Source of the DNA: CAYLGY01 sp964383325
Lineage (GTDB): Bacteria > Pseudomonadota > Alphaproteobacteria > Rhizobiales > Rhizobiaceae
DNA length: 41,012 nt
NCBI GenBank assembly: GCA_964383325.1
Contig: CAYLGY010000010.1
Coordinates: forward strand, 1 to 41,012
Direction of reading: 5' to 3'
Below, piece after piece: positions 31,581-40,671 of the stretch. The notes under the pieces were generated by a model, which did no database searches, had not been told where the DNA came from, and saw only the letters and a list, made by a program, of their open reading frames with translations. The position numbers and the translations under genes were made by a program. The stretch's first letter is position 1, and every line of letters begins with the position of its first letter.

Positions 31581-32582
31581 TCAGAGTGCCCCCTTGATCC
31601 TTTCGGCAGCCTCGGCCGATACCCACTCGGTCCAGAGCGATTCATTTTCCTGCAGGAAATGGCGTGCGCCATCCTCGCCGGTCGCCTGATTGTCGGTCAT
31701 CCATGCCATCAGTGCGTTGACTGTCGCATTGTCCCAGGCCCGCTTGTTGAAATATTCAACGACATCTTCTCCGGCGCGCGCTGCGAAGTCGGCCGTAAGC
31801 AGGGTCTGGACCGTATCAGCCGGCCAGTCATTTTTCTGCGGGTCAGGACAATCCGCTACCGTGTTGCAGCGTGTCCATTCCTCTTCGTTCAACTCCACGC
31901 CGTGGTCGAGCTTCACCATCTCATAGCGGCCGAGCAGCGCCGTGGGTGACCAGTAGTAGCCAATCCAGCCCTCCTGGCGTTCATAGGCGCGGGCAATCGA
32001 GCCATCCAGCCCCGCCGCGGAGCCGGTATCAACGAGGCGGAAGCCTTTTTCCTCGGCGTCATAGGCTTTGAAGAACTGGGTCGTCACTACCGTACCGCCC
32101 CATCCCTGCGGTCCGTTATGAACGGCGCCACGACCGGGATTCTCCGGATCGGGAAAAAGATCCGGCCGGGCAAGTGCATCGTCGATCGTCTTGATGTCGG
32201 GATTGGCGTCGACAATGTATTTCGGAATCCACCAGCCCTGCAGTGCGCCATCGGAGATGGATTTTGCCGCGGCGACAAGGCGCCCTTCCGAAAGACCGCG
32301 CTCGATCAGTTCCGGCACGAGGTCCACCCAACCCTCCGGCGCGACATCGGGCTGCGCCTTCTCGACCATGGAGGTGATGCTCGGCACGGTATCGCCGCTG
32401 ATGACCGAGGCATTGCAACCATAGCCCTCGCGCAGGATGAATTCATCCAGACTGGCGAGCACTTCAGCGCTTTGCCAGTTCATGCTGACGATAGTGACAT
32501 CCCCGCATTCCGCAGCAGCCGGACTGGCCAGAAGAGCCCCGACCCCAAGTGCGAGGCAGGTAGTTGCGAGCAGATGTTTCAT
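31581..32582 (-). CDS. proX: Glycine betaine ABC transporter substrate-binding protein
   Basis: A 333-residue periplasmic protein with a Sec signal (LLATTCLALGVGALLASPAAAECG). The mature part shows MNWQSAEVLASLDEFILREGYGC, summarised as NWQSAEVLA, and several tryptophans (GWWIPKY, QGWGG, GWIGYYWSP) that could form the aromatic cage for a quaternary ammonium group. GGGAGAGAAG precedes the ATG. It follows the dimethylglycine dehydrogenase-like gene by 79 bases and precedes proW, so all four genes probably form one transcript. Carnitine or choline binding cannot be excluded. Confidence 0.93.
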   Translation of the reverse strand: MKHLLATTCLALGVGALLASPAAAECGDVTIVSMNWQSAEVLASLDEFILREGYGCNASVISGDTVPSITSMVEKAQPDVAPEGWVDLVPELIERGLSEGRLVAAAKSISDGALQGWWIPKYIVDANPDIKTIDDALARPDLFPDPENPGRGAVHNGPQGWGGTVVTTQFFKAYDAEEKGFRLVDTGSAAGLDGSIARAYERQEGWIGYYWSPTALLGRYEMVKLDHGVELNEEEWTRCNTVADCPDPQKNDWPADTVQTLLTADFAARAGEDVVEYFNKRAWDNATVNALMAWMTDNQATGEDGARHFLQENESLWTEWVSAEAAERIKGAL

Positions 32583-32661
32583 GACTTCTCTCCCATTATT
32601 GTGTCTGCAAACATTCTACGAGCCCGACAGGCCCGGCTTCAATTGCTCCCTCCTCCATTTT

Positions 32662-35115
32662 TCATGTGCGCATTCTCTCATTGCCGGGGTCCCAGAGCGG
32701 GCCCTCCTCCTGCACGAGCGCCTCATAACGCTCGCCGAAGATTTCGATCTCCACCGCCTCACCCGGCCGGGCAAGCTCGCTGCGCAGCATCGCCAGCGCG
32801 ATAGACCTGTCTACACGATGCCCCCAGCCACCGGAAAGCGTCTCGCCGACGATCCGGCCATCGTACCACACCGTGGACATGTAGGGTGCATCACAAGGGC
32901 CCGGATCGGAAATGACCAATGTCACAAGTCGCCTAGCAGGACCCTTCTCCCGTTCCGCCCACAATGCCTCCCTGCCCTTGAATTGACCCTTCTCCCAGCT
33001 GATGAACCGTTCCAGCCCCGCCTCCAGCAAGGTGTAGTCCGTCGACAGTTCCTGCTTCCATGCGCGATAGCCCTTTTCAAGCCGGAGGGAATCGAGCGCG
33101 AACATGCCGAACGGCCTCAGCCCATGCACCTCCCCCGCCTGCCATACGCGGTCGAAGATCCTCGCCGTCTTCGCCGTTTGCGAATGTATCTCCCATCCCA
33201 GCTCTCCGGCAAAGGAAACGCGAACGAGCAGGCACTCTTCCTCCCCGATCCGGGCCGTCTGATGCGTGAGCCAGGGCAAGTACAGATCACCATCCGTCAC
33301 TTTCGCGAGGATCTCCCGCGACTTCGGCCCGGTCAGGATCTGGCATGCATACTGCTCGGTAATGTTGGCAAGGGAGATCTGCCCGCCTTCGGGCAGATGT
33401 CGCCGCAGCCATTCGAAATCATGCCATTCTGCCGCCGCGGCGGTGATGAGCTGAAAGGAATCCTCTCCGAGAGCGATCACGGACATCTCCGTGACGATCC
33501 GGCCATCGTCATCGGCAAAATAGGCAAGCCCGATGCGTCCCGGTCTTGGCAGCGCACCGGCCGCGAGAGATGACAACCACAGCCTTGCCCCCGGACCCTC
33601 GAGCCGGAAGCGCGAGAAGCCGGGCAGATCCAGGATCCCTGCCTGGTCCCGGACAGCCAGACACTCCTCGCGAATGCGCTGCTGCCAGGGTCCGCCGCGG
33701 TCGAATGTCTGCGTCGCAGCTTCGGAAACGTCATCTCCCGGAGCGGCGTACCAGTTCGCGCGCTCCCAGCCATTATAGGCGCCGAACTGCGCGCCGAGCG
33801 CAGCGATGCGTTCATGGATCGGCGATAGCTTTCGCTGCCGGCCTGCCGGCCAGGCATGGCGGGGGAAATGGATGGCATATTCGTGGCCGTAGACTTCCAT
33901 CGCCTTGGCCAGCGCATAATCGGGCTCCGAGGCAAAGCGGGTGAAGCGGCGCGGATCGCAGGACCACATGTCCCATTCGGTCCGGCCCTCCGTCACCCAT
34001 TCGGCCAGCACCTTGCCCGCGCCGCCAGCCTGAGCGATCCCGAAGGTGAACACGCAGGCTTCAAAGGCATCCGGCACGCCTGGCATCGGTCCGATCAGCG
34101 GATTGCCGTCCGGCGCATAGGGGATCGGCCCATTAATGACCCTGGACAGGCCTGCCTTACCGAGGATCGGCACACGGCGCACGGCATCTTCCAGATACCA
34201 TTCCAGCCGTTCGAGATCGTCCGGAAAGAGCTGGAAGGAGAAATCATCCGGCATGGGATCGTCATCTGAAACCCAGTGTGCACGGCAATTGCGCTCGTAG
34301 GGACCCAAATTCATGCCGAACTTTTCCTGGCGTAGATAATAGGAACTGTCGACATCGCGCAGCAGCGGCAGCTTGTGCCCGGCCTCCTCGGTCCAGGCCC
34401 GCAGTTCGGGGATCTCCTCGAAAAGGATATATTGGTGGCTCATCACCACGGCCGGAACCTGCCGGCCGAACAGCCTGCCCACCTGCGCGGCTCGGTACCC
34501 GGCGGCGTTTACCACCTTCTCGCATCTTACCGACCCCTGCTCCGTCTCGACCAGCCATCCATCGCGCTCCCGGCGCACGCCCGTCACGGGGCAGAACCGG
34601 ACGATCCGGGCCCCGAGGTCACGGGCGCCCTTTGCCAGAGCCTGGGTCAGCTGGGCCGGATCGATGTCGCCATCATTGGGATCATGGAGGGCGCCTTCCA
34701 GATCGTGCAGTTCGAGAAACGGATATTTCGAGCGGATCTCGTCAGGTCCGACCAATTCGAGCGCCATCCCCTGGTAGCGGCCCATGCCCCGGGCACGCTC
34801 GAACTCGCGCATGCGCTCCTTCCCGTGCGCCAGCCGCAAGGAGCCGGTGACATGATAGTTCATCGGATAATCGACTGCTTCCGCCAGGCCACGATAGAGC
34901 TCGGCCGAATAGCGCTGCATGTGCATCAGCGACCAGGAGGAAGAGAAGGTCGGCACGTTTCCTGCAGCATGCCAGGTCGAGCCGGAAGTCAGCTCGTTCA
35001 TTTCGAGAAGAAGGCAATCAGTCCAGCCCGCAAGCGCCAGATGGTACAGGGCGGATGCGCCCACCGCGCCGCCGCCGATGATCACCACCCGTGCCGTATC
35101 GGGAAACTCAGCCAC
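32662..35115 (-). CDS. Dimethylglycine/sarcosine dehydrogenase-like FAD-GcvT fusion enzyme
   Basis: An 817-residue two-part enzyme. The N-terminal FAD-dependent amine oxidase domain (DAO) begins VVIIGGGAVGASALYHLA and has SGSTWHAAG with His49, the residue that carries covalent FAD in dimethylglycine dehydrogenase. The C-terminal half is a GcvT/aminomethyltransferase-type tetrahydrofolate domain (VSFAGELGWEI, DSLRLEKGYRAW) that captures the released formaldehyde unit. This fits demethylation of dimethylglycine or sarcosine to yield 5,10-methylene-THF. The start is GTG at 35115, with GGAGG seven bases upstream, overlapping a possible 29-codon leader (GTGGCTGA). It heads the ProXWV genes. The exact N-methyl substrate is inferred from family and neighbours. 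Confidence 0.92.
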   Translation of the reverse strand: MAEFPDTARVVIIGGGAVGASALYHLALAGWTDCLLLEMNELTSGSTWHAAGNVPTFSSSWSLMHMQRYSAELYRGLAEAVDYPMNYHVTGSLRLAHGKERMREFERARGMGRYQGMALELVGPDEIRSKYPFLELHDLEGALHDPNDGDIDPAQLTQALAKGARDLGARIVRFCPVTGVRRERDGWLVETEQGSVRCEKVVNAAGYRAAQVGRLFGRQVPAVVMSHQYILFEEIPELRAWTEEAGHKLPLLRDVDSSYYLRQEKFGMNLGPYERNCRAHWVSDDDPMPDDFSFQLFPDDLERLEWYLEDAVRRVPILGKAGLSRVINGPIPYAPDGNPLIGPMPGVPDAFEACVFTFGIAQAGGAGKVLAEWVTEGRTEWDMWSCDPRRFTRFASEPDYALAKAMEVYGHEYAIHFPRHAWPAGRQRKLSPIHERIAALGAQFGAYNGWERANWYAAPGDDVSEAATQTFDRGGPWQQRIREECLAVRDQAGILDLPGFSRFRLEGPGARLWLSSLAAGALPRPGRIGLAYFADDDGRIVTEMSVIALGEDSFQLITAAAAEWHDFEWLRRHLPEGGQISLANITEQYACQILTGPKSREILAKVTDGDLYLPWLTHQTARIGEEECLLVRVSFAGELGWEIHSQTAKTARIFDRVWQAGEVHGLRPFGMFALDSLRLEKGYRAWKQELSTDYTLLEAGLERFISWEKGQFKGREALWAEREKGPARRLVTLVISDPGPCDAPYMSTVWYDGRIVGETLSGGWGHRVDRSIALAMLRSELARPGEAVEIEIFGERYEALVQEEGPLWDPGNERMRT

Positions 35116-35197
35116 GAGACCGCCTCCGCCCTCCGGTCTTGCCGGTGCGGCGTGCCGGGCCTGTCATGCGCTCGTGCAGGACGTCCCTGCCGGTCAT
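35108..35197 (-). CDS. Possible 29-codon leader ORF upstream of the dehydrogenase
   Basis: ATG at 35197, with GGGTGA six bases upstream, opens a frame of 29 residues whose second half is very basic (RRTGKTGGRRRSRG). Its stop overlaps the GTG start of the dehydrogenase gene by eight bases (GTGGCTGA), the same overlap form as proW/proV (ATGGCTGA). This suggests translational coupling and a real small peptide, either a leader controlling the operon or a small protein. It is too short for family assignment. Confidence 0.45.
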   Translation of the reverse strand: MTGRDVLHERMTGPARRTGKTGGRRRSRG

Positions 35198-35313
35198 GCA
35201 ATTCACCCTGTCTGCTTCACCTCAGTCCGATCCCTGAACCTGTCACAGCCAGGTACGACTTACAAGAAGAGGACACCCATTCGAATCGCCGGCGCCACCC
35301 TTGCCCGGAAGGG

Positions 35314-35337
35314 CCGGTTCGGGCAGCCCCGAACCGG
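35314..35337 (-). terminator. Hairpin 3' of the iron alcohol dehydrogenase
   Basis: A perfect 10-bp stem (CCGGTTCGGG / CCCGAACCGG) with a 4-base loop lies 35 bases beyond the alcohol dehydrogenase stop. No T-run follows on the minus strand. It probably separates this operon from the dimethylglycine/betaine operon. Confidence 0.6.
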
Positions 35338-35372
35338 AACGAATGCAGCCGCCGGGCCGCAATCGCATCACA

Positions 35373-36542
35373 CTACACTCCCGTAATCGCGCTCTCCAGA
35401 AGGGACAGCGCCGCTTCCCGCGTCAGCTTGACCGGATTGCCACCCGCAGTCGGATCGACGATCGCCATATCCGCGATCAAGCCCTTGCGGGCCTCGTCAG
35501 GCGCGAAATCCTTGATGAACTCCGGCAGCGTGTTCGGCACGCCGAGCTGACGGCGCAGGTCGAGCACAGCGCCGACAAATCCGTCAAACCCGCCGGATAT
35601 GCCAAGATACCGGCTCAGCCTTTCGATGCGCTCCTCGATTGCGGGCCGGTTGAACTTCAGAACGTAGGGCATGAACACGGCATTGGTCATGCCATGATGC
35701 GTGTCGTACAGCGATCCGATCGGATGCGACAGGGAGTGAATCGCGCCCAGCCCCTTCTGGAAAGCCGTGGCGCCCATCGCCGCCGCCGACATCATGTGCG
35801 CCCGCGCGACAAGGTCCGCGCCATCGGCATAGGCCTTTGGCAGGTTCTCGAAGACAAGGCGGATGCCCTCGATGGCGATGCCATCGGCCATCGGATGATA
35901 GCCCGGCGCGCAATAGGCCTCGATGCAATGCGCCAGGGCATCCATGCCCGTGCCGGCTGTGATGAAGGGAGGCATGCCGACGGTCAGCTCCGGATCGGCA
36001 ATGACGATGCCGGGAAGCATCCTTGGATGGAAGATCACCTTCTTGGTATGGCTGGCTTCGTGGGTGAGCACGCCGGCTCGACCGACTTCCGAGCCCGTGC
36101 CCGCCGTGGTCGGCACGGCAATGATCGGCGCAATGACGGCAGAATCGGCCCGCGTCCACCAGTCGCCGATATCCTCGAAATCCCAGACTGGCCGGGTCTG
36201 CCCCGCCTGGAAGGCAATCAGCTTGGCAAGATCGAGCGCCGAGCCGCCGCCAAAGGCGATGACGCCATCATGATTTCCAGCCCGGAAGACCTCGATCCCG
36301 GCGGTTAGGTTCGACTCGACCGGGTTCGGCTTCACATCGGAAAAGACGCCATAGGGAATGTTGGCCGCCTTGAGGATCGCAAGCGTGCTCTCGACGACAG
36401 GAAGCTTTGCGAGGCCCGGGTCAGTAACGAACAGCGGATTGCGGATGCCCTGGTCGGCCAGCGCCTCCGGCAGTTCACGGATCCTGCCGGCGCCGAAGCG
36501 CACGGTGGTCGGATAATTCCACTTGGAAACGAGTTCGGTCAT
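35373..36542 (-). CDS. Iron-containing (group III) alcohol dehydrogenase
   Basis: A 389-residue NAD(P)-dependent alcohol dehydrogenase of the iron-activated group. Visible motifs are FGGGSALDLAK (dinucleotide binding), PTTAGTGSEVGRAGVLT, the metal-binding region DALAHCIEAYCAPGYHPMADG and later histidines in HSLSHPIGSLYDTHHG. The ATG at 36542 has GGAG eight bases upstream; a longer frame would run into the aldehyde dehydrogenase gene. It starts 13 bases after that gene and is last in the TRAP/GS/ALDH/ADH unit. An amino-alcohol (ethanolamine-type) or its gamma-glutamyl derivative is a likely substrate by context only. Confidence 0.92.
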   Translation of the reverse strand: MTELVSKWNYPTTVRFGAGRIRELPEALADQGIRNPLFVTDPGLAKLPVVESTLAILKAANIPYGVFSDVKPNPVESNLTAGIEVFRAGNHDGVIAFGGGSALDLAKLIAFQAGQTRPVWDFEDIGDWWTRADSAVIAPIIAVPTTAGTGSEVGRAGVLTHEASHTKKVIFHPRMLPGIVIADPELTVGMPPFITAGTGMDALAHCIEAYCAPGYHPMADGIAIEGIRLVFENLPKAYADGADLVARAHMMSAAAMGATAFQKGLGAIHSLSHPIGSLYDTHHGMTNAVFMPYVLKFNRPAIEERIERLSRYLGISGGFDGFVGAVLDLRRQLGVPNTLPEFIKDFAPDEARKGLIADMAIVDPTAGGNPVKLTREAALSLLESAITGV

Positions 36543-36555
36543 TTCGAGCTCCGGA

Positions 36556-37944
36556 TCAGAGAATTTCACGAAGATGGTAGGATTTCGGCCGGGTCAGATT
36601 GTCGTAGCCGATTTCTGACAGCGACGCTCCCTTGCCGGTATCCTTGACACCGGTCCATACCAGCGCCGGATCCAGGTAGTCGCAGCGGTTCATGAAGACC
36701 GTCCCGGTCTCGACGCGATCGCCAATGGCGATGGCGCGTTCGGTGTCCCCGGTCCAGATCGAAGCAGTCAGGCCGAACGGGCTGTCATTCATCAGCGCGA
36801 TGGCTTCCTCGTCGTCACGCACCTTCATGATACCGACGATCGGTCCGAAGCTTTCCTCACGCATGACGCTCATCTGATGATTGACGCCGGTGAGCACTTC
36901 CGGTGCCAGATAGGGAGAGCCGGGAACGTCGCCCTCGACCTTCATGCCGATATGCGCCGTGGCGCCCTTGCGAAGGGCTTCCGCCTTCTGCTCGCGAATG
37001 AGATCGGCAAAGCGGGCCTGCGCCATCGGACCCATCGTCGTCGCGGCATCAAGCGGATTGCCGACGACATAATTCTTCGTTTCCGCGATGAAGCCCTCGA
37101 CAAAGCGATCGTAGACCGCTTCATGCACATACACCCGCTCGATGCCGCAGCAGCACTGACCGGAATTGAAGAACGCGCCATCGACCAGATTGGCTATGGT
37201 CTGATCAAGCTGCGCATCGGGGAGCACATAGGCGGGGTCCTTACCGCCAAGCTCCAGGCCAAGAGTCATGAAGGTCCCCGCGGCCGCCTTCTCGATCGCG
37301 CGGCCACCACCGACAGAGCCGGTGAAATTGACATGGTCGATCTGGCCTGAGGCGAGCAGGCGCTCCGTCTGCCCATGGTTGAGCACCAGATTCTGGAAGA
37401 CGCCCTTGGGCAGCCCGGCCTTCTCGAAGGCCTGCGCAAAGCGCTCTCCGACGAGAAGTGTCTGGGCCGCATGTTTCAAGAGGACGGCCGAACCGGCCAT
37501 CAATGCCGGGACGATCGTATTGACCGCGGTGAGATAGGGATAATTCCATGGGGCGATGACCATGACCACGCCCAGCGGCTCCTTCTTCACATACCGACGG
37601 AATCCTTCCTTCGGATTGGAAGCGGGAACCGGTCGCAATGCCTTCTCGGCAATCTCGACCATGTAGGTGGCGCGCTCGCGCACGCCGCCAAACTCGCCGC
37701 CAAAGCGAACCGGCCGCCCCATCTGCCAGGCGATCTCGGGCACGATCTCGTCATTCATCGCTTCCAGCGCCGCGAGCATGGCGAGCACGTACCGACCACG
37801 CTCGGCAATCGGAACCCGCGCCCATTCTGCCTGCGCAGCATGCGCCCGGTCGACCGCAGCCTGGACGGCGCCGTCCTCGAAAACCTTCCGCTCCGCAAAG
37901 GTCGATCCGTCGATTGGGGAAATGATCTTGACCGTTTCGGTCAT
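36556..37944 (-). CDS. NAD(P)-dependent aldehyde dehydrogenase
   Basis: A 462-residue aldehyde dehydrogenase. Residues expected for catalysis are visible: WNYP near the substrate tunnel, the general-base glutamate in LELGGKDP, the catalytic cysteine in NSGQCCCGIERV and EESFGPIVGI toward the C-terminus. The ATG at 37944 has AAGGA seven bases upstream, better than a frame start at 38016. It follows the glutamine-synthetase-like gene by 102 bases and is coupled to the alcohol dehydrogenase. It would oxidise the aldehyde formed by that enzyme. The assignment to a named ALDH (betaine, gamma-glutamyl-aminoaldehyde) cannot be made by eye. Confidence 0.93.
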   Translation of the reverse strand: MTETVKIISPIDGSTFAERKVFEDGAVQAAVDRAHAAQAEWARVPIAERGRYVLAMLAALEAMNDEIVPEIAWQMGRPVRFGGEFGGVRERATYMVEIAEKALRPVPASNPKEGFRRYVKKEPLGVVMVIAPWNYPYLTAVNTIVPALMAGSAVLLKHAAQTLLVGERFAQAFEKAGLPKGVFQNLVLNHGQTERLLASGQIDHVNFTGSVGGGRAIEKAAAGTFMTLGLELGGKDPAYVLPDAQLDQTIANLVDGAFFNSGQCCCGIERVYVHEAVYDRFVEGFIAETKNYVVGNPLDAATTMGPMAQARFADLIREQKAEALRKGATAHIGMKVEGDVPGSPYLAPEVLTGVNHQMSVMREESFGPIVGIMKVRDDEEAIALMNDSPFGLTASIWTGDTERAIAIGDRVETGTVFMNRCDYLDPALVWTGVKDTGKGASLSEIGYDNLTRPKSYHLREIL

Positions 37945-38046
37945 GTCCTGGTCCTTTTCCTGAGCAGTTCTGCCGGGAGCGAATACGCGCCCGGCAAGGC
38001 AACCCGAATGATGCAAGAGGGAAGTCGCCGCGCGACCCAGGCGGGA

Positions 38047-39417
38047 TCAGTACCGCTCGAAGCCGCGCTGCAATTCCCAGTCCGTGATGCGCCGATCATA
38101 CTCCATCTGCTCCCAGCGGGCAGTATGGACATAATGATCGACCACATCGTCGCCGAAGGCCTCTCGCATCATGCGCGACCCGTCGAGGCAGCCCATGGCT
38201 TCGCGCAAGGTCTTCGGAATTTCCGGCAACTCGGAAGCCTGATAGGCATCGCCGGCGAAGGGCGGCTCCAGTTCCAGCTTCTCGTCAATGCCGGCGAGGC
38301 CCGCCGCGATCATTGCGGCAAAGGCAAGATAGGGATTGAGATCGGCTCCGCCAATGCGGCATTCCATGCGGATCGCCTTGGTGCCTTCTCCGCAAAGGCG
38401 GAAGCCGGCCGTGCGGTTGTCCTCGGACCACATGATCTTGGTGGGCGCGAAGGTGCCGCTCTGGAAACGCTTGTAGGAATTGATGTATGGCGCCAGAAAA
38501 TAGGTGTAGTCAGCAGCATATCTGATCTGTCCCGCCGACCATTGCCGCCCGAGCTCGGACAGGGTCCACGGCGCGTCCTTGTCAAAGAACAGCGGCGTCT
38601 TGCCGTCCTTGCTCCACAGCGAATTGTGGATGTGGCTCGAATTGCCGGCCAGATCGAAATTGTACTTGGCCATGAAGGTGATGGCCTTGCCTTCCTGGTG
38701 TGCGATCTCCTTGGCGCCGTTCTTCAGGAACACATGCCTGTCCGCCATCTCGAGCGCTTCGGCATAGCGCACGTTGATCTCTTCCTGGCCCGGGCCCCAT
38801 TCGCCCTTGGAACATTCGACCGGCACGCCCGCCGCATGCATCTCGTTGCGCAGGCGGCGCATCAGGCCTTCTTCCTTGGTGGTAATGTCGATCAGATAGT
38901 CGCCAATATAGGGCGAAGCGGTATCGAGATCGTGCCAGCGTTTCCTGCGAGCGGAATCGTAGGTTTCCGAGAACATGAAGAATTCGAGCTCGGAAGCAAA
39001 ATAGGCGAGAAAGCCGCGCTCCTCCAGCCGCCGGATCTGGCGGCGCAGGATGCCGCGCGGCGAATGTGGAAGATCCTGCCTCGTGTGGTGATCCTGCGAA
39101 TCGCACATCACCAGCGCGGTCTTCTCCAGCCATGGCACGCGCCGGATGGTGGAAAGGTCCGGCGTCATGACGAAATCGCCATAGCCATGCGACCAGCTTG
39201 CCGCCTTGTAACCCGGCACTGGCTCCATGTCGATGTCGTCTGCCAGCAGATAGTTGCAGGCATGCGTCTCCTCATGAGCCGATTCGACGAAGAATTGCGC
39301 CAGATAGCGCTTGCCGATCAGCCGGCCCTGCATGTCAGGGGCAGCAGTGATGACCGTGTCGATCTCACCTGCCGCAACTGCGCTCTTCAATTGTTCGAAA
39401 GAAAGTTTTCCGGTCAT
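38047..39417 (-). CDS. Glutamine-synthetase-family gamma-glutamyl-amine ligase
   Basis: A 456-residue protein of the glutamine synthetase fold, type III/GlnT-PuuA-like. Recognisable blocks are ASELEFFMFSETYD, the metal-site glutamates in GEWGPGQEEIN, TFMAKYNFDLAGNSSHIHNSLW (the ammonia/amine region, here ending SSHIHNSLW) and NRTAGFRLCG. Such enzymes join glutamate to amines (putrescine, ethanolamine, isopropylamine) with ATP. The glnA of central nitrogen metabolism usually has about 470 residues and a glnB neighbour, which is lacking here. With alcohol and aldehyde dehydrogenases directly downstream and a TRAP transporter upstream, a catabolic gamma-glutamyl route is likely. The substrate is inferred. 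The ribosome-binding site is weak. Confidence 0.9.
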   Translation of the reverse strand: MTGKLSFEQLKSAVAAGEIDTVITAAPDMQGRLIGKRYLAQFFVESAHEETHACNYLLADDIDMEPVPGYKAASWSHGYGDFVMTPDLSTIRRVPWLEKTALVMCDSQDHHTRQDLPHSPRGILRRQIRRLEERGFLAYFASELEFFMFSETYDSARRKRWHDLDTASPYIGDYLIDITTKEEGLMRRLRNEMHAAGVPVECSKGEWGPGQEEINVRYAEALEMADRHVFLKNGAKEIAHQEGKAITFMAKYNFDLAGNSSHIHNSLWSKDGKTPLFFDKDAPWTLSELGRQWSAGQIRYAADYTYFLAPYINSYKRFQSGTFAPTKIMWSEDNRTAGFRLCGEGTKAIRMECRIGGADLNPYLAFAAMIAAGLAGIDEKLELEPPFAGDAYQASELPEIPKTLREAMGCLDGSRMMREAFGDDVVDHYVHTARWEQMEYDRRITDWELQRGFERY

Positions 39418-39467
39418 GTCCTGTGCAACTCTGCTGCCTGCGGCATCCTGTCTGTTTTCATGTGCAT

Positions 39468-39493
39468 GGCCTGGCCGGTGTTACGGCCAGGCC
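39468..39493 (-). terminator. Hairpin between TRAP binding-protein gene and the ligase gene
   Basis: A perfect 10-bp stem (GGCCTGGCCG / CGGCCAGGCC) with a 6-base loop begins 14 bases beyond the stop of the TRAP solute-binding gene. There is no T-run on the minus strand. It may give partial termination or mRNA protection, so that binding protein exceeds the catabolic enzymes. Confidence 0.55.
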
Positions 39494-39507
39494 CGTTTTG
39501 CAGTCGG

Positions 39508-40572
39508 TTAGCCGTAGCGATAGGGCGCTCCGGCCTGGCGCATGGTCTCCTGGTACTTCTTCAGGATCTCGACCACGCGGGCATTACGTTCGCTGCGAGC
39601 GGCGATCTCGTCCCAGAACTCCATCGCCATGTCCTCGACCTGCTTCCATTCCTCTTCCGGAATGGTGGTCAGTTCAAGCTTCCCGCCAGTGGTGCGGTAA
39701 TGTGCCTCGCCCCACCAGTACCAGTGCTGGCGGTAATAATGCGAGGAATCCATAGCGAGCTGGAACAGTGTCTTCAGATGTTCCGGAACCTCGTTCCACT
39801 TGTCCGTATTGGCGAAGAACGATCCCGACCATGCACCCGATATATTGTTGGTCAGATAGTACTTGGTCACATCGGCCCAGCCGACCGTATAGGTCTCGGT
39901 CGCGCCGCACCAGGCAATGCCGTCGATCTCGCCCGTCTGCAAGGCAACCTCGATGTCTTCCCACGGCAGGGTGACCGGCACCACGCCCAGACGCTGCAGG
40001 AACTGGCCGCCCGTCGGGAAGGTGTAGACGCGCAGGCCCTTCAGGTCCTCGAGCGAATGGATCGGCTTGGTGGTAGCGAAGTTGCACGGATCCCAGGCGC
40101 CCGCGCTAAGCCAGGTCACGCCTGGAATTTCGCCATAGGCTTCTTCCCAGATCTCCTTCAGCCCATACCAGTTCCACAGGACCGGAACGTCGAGGCTGTA
40201 GCGCGAGGCAAAGGGGAAATAGGCTCCGAACACCGCGACATCGACCGGCGAAGCCATCGAATCGTCATCGCTCTGCGCGGCATCCAGCGTTCCCGACTGC
40301 ACGGCGCGGAACAGCTCGCCCTGCGGCACGAGCTGGTCGGACGTGTACATCTCGATGACCATTTCGCCATTCGCCGCCTTGTTGAAGGCGTCAATGGCCG
40401 GCTTGCAGACATGCTCCGCCAGCGCAGGGCCGGCATAGGTCTGCAAGCGCCAGCGGATCGGTGCCTGCGCCTTCACATAGGGCGCGGCAAGCGTCGACGC
40501 ACCGACCGCCCCGGCGCCAGTCAGGACAGATTTCCGCAAGAAATCGCGTTTGGTGATGTTCTTTTCTGACAT
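39508..40572 (-). CDS. TRAP transporter solute-binding protein (DctP family)
   Basis: A 354-residue periplasmic binding protein with a twin-arginine-like signal (KRDFLRKSVLTGAGAVGAST, then APYVKA). The mature protein shows RWRLQTYAGPALAEH, LVPQGELFRAVQSGTLDAAQ and the LRVYTFPTGGQFLQRLG region, matching the TakP/DctP-7 type rather than sialic-acid SiaP. GGGAGG lies seven bases before the ATG. Its permease gene lies just upstream. Members carry keto-acids or other carboxylates; the following amine-ligase genes suggest an amino-alcohol or related ligand, but that is not shown by the sequence. Confidence 0.93.
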   Translation of the reverse strand: MSEKNITKRDFLRKSVLTGAGAVGASTLAAPYVKAQAPIRWRLQTYAGPALAEHVCKPAIDAFNKAANGEMVIEMYTSDQLVPQGELFRAVQSGTLDAAQSDDDSMASPVDVAVFGAYFPFASRYSLDVPVLWNWYGLKEIWEEAYGEIPGVTWLSAGAWDPCNFATTKPIHSLEDLKGLRVYTFPTGGQFLQRLGVVPVTLPWEDIEVALQTGEIDGIAWCGATETYTVGWADVTKYYLTNNISGAWSGSFFANTDKWNEVPEHLKTLFQLAMDSSHYYRQHWYWWGEAHYRTTGGKLELTTIPEEEWKQVEDMAMEFWDEIAARSERNARVVEILKKYQETMRQAGAPYRYG

Positions 40573-40671
40573 TTCAAACCTCCCTGTCAGCTAGGTAATG
40601 GAAGTTGCTGGCGGCGCTCCATTGCGCTGCCCTTATTCCCGAATGCTGCATGGCGCCTCCACGATTCACGA

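Noticed and set aside
37375..40569. A 1064-codon + strand frame opposite the ligase, dehydrogenase and TRAP genes
   Set aside because: It spans several real minus-strand genes and their intergenic gaps; its composition is that of an antisense shadow.
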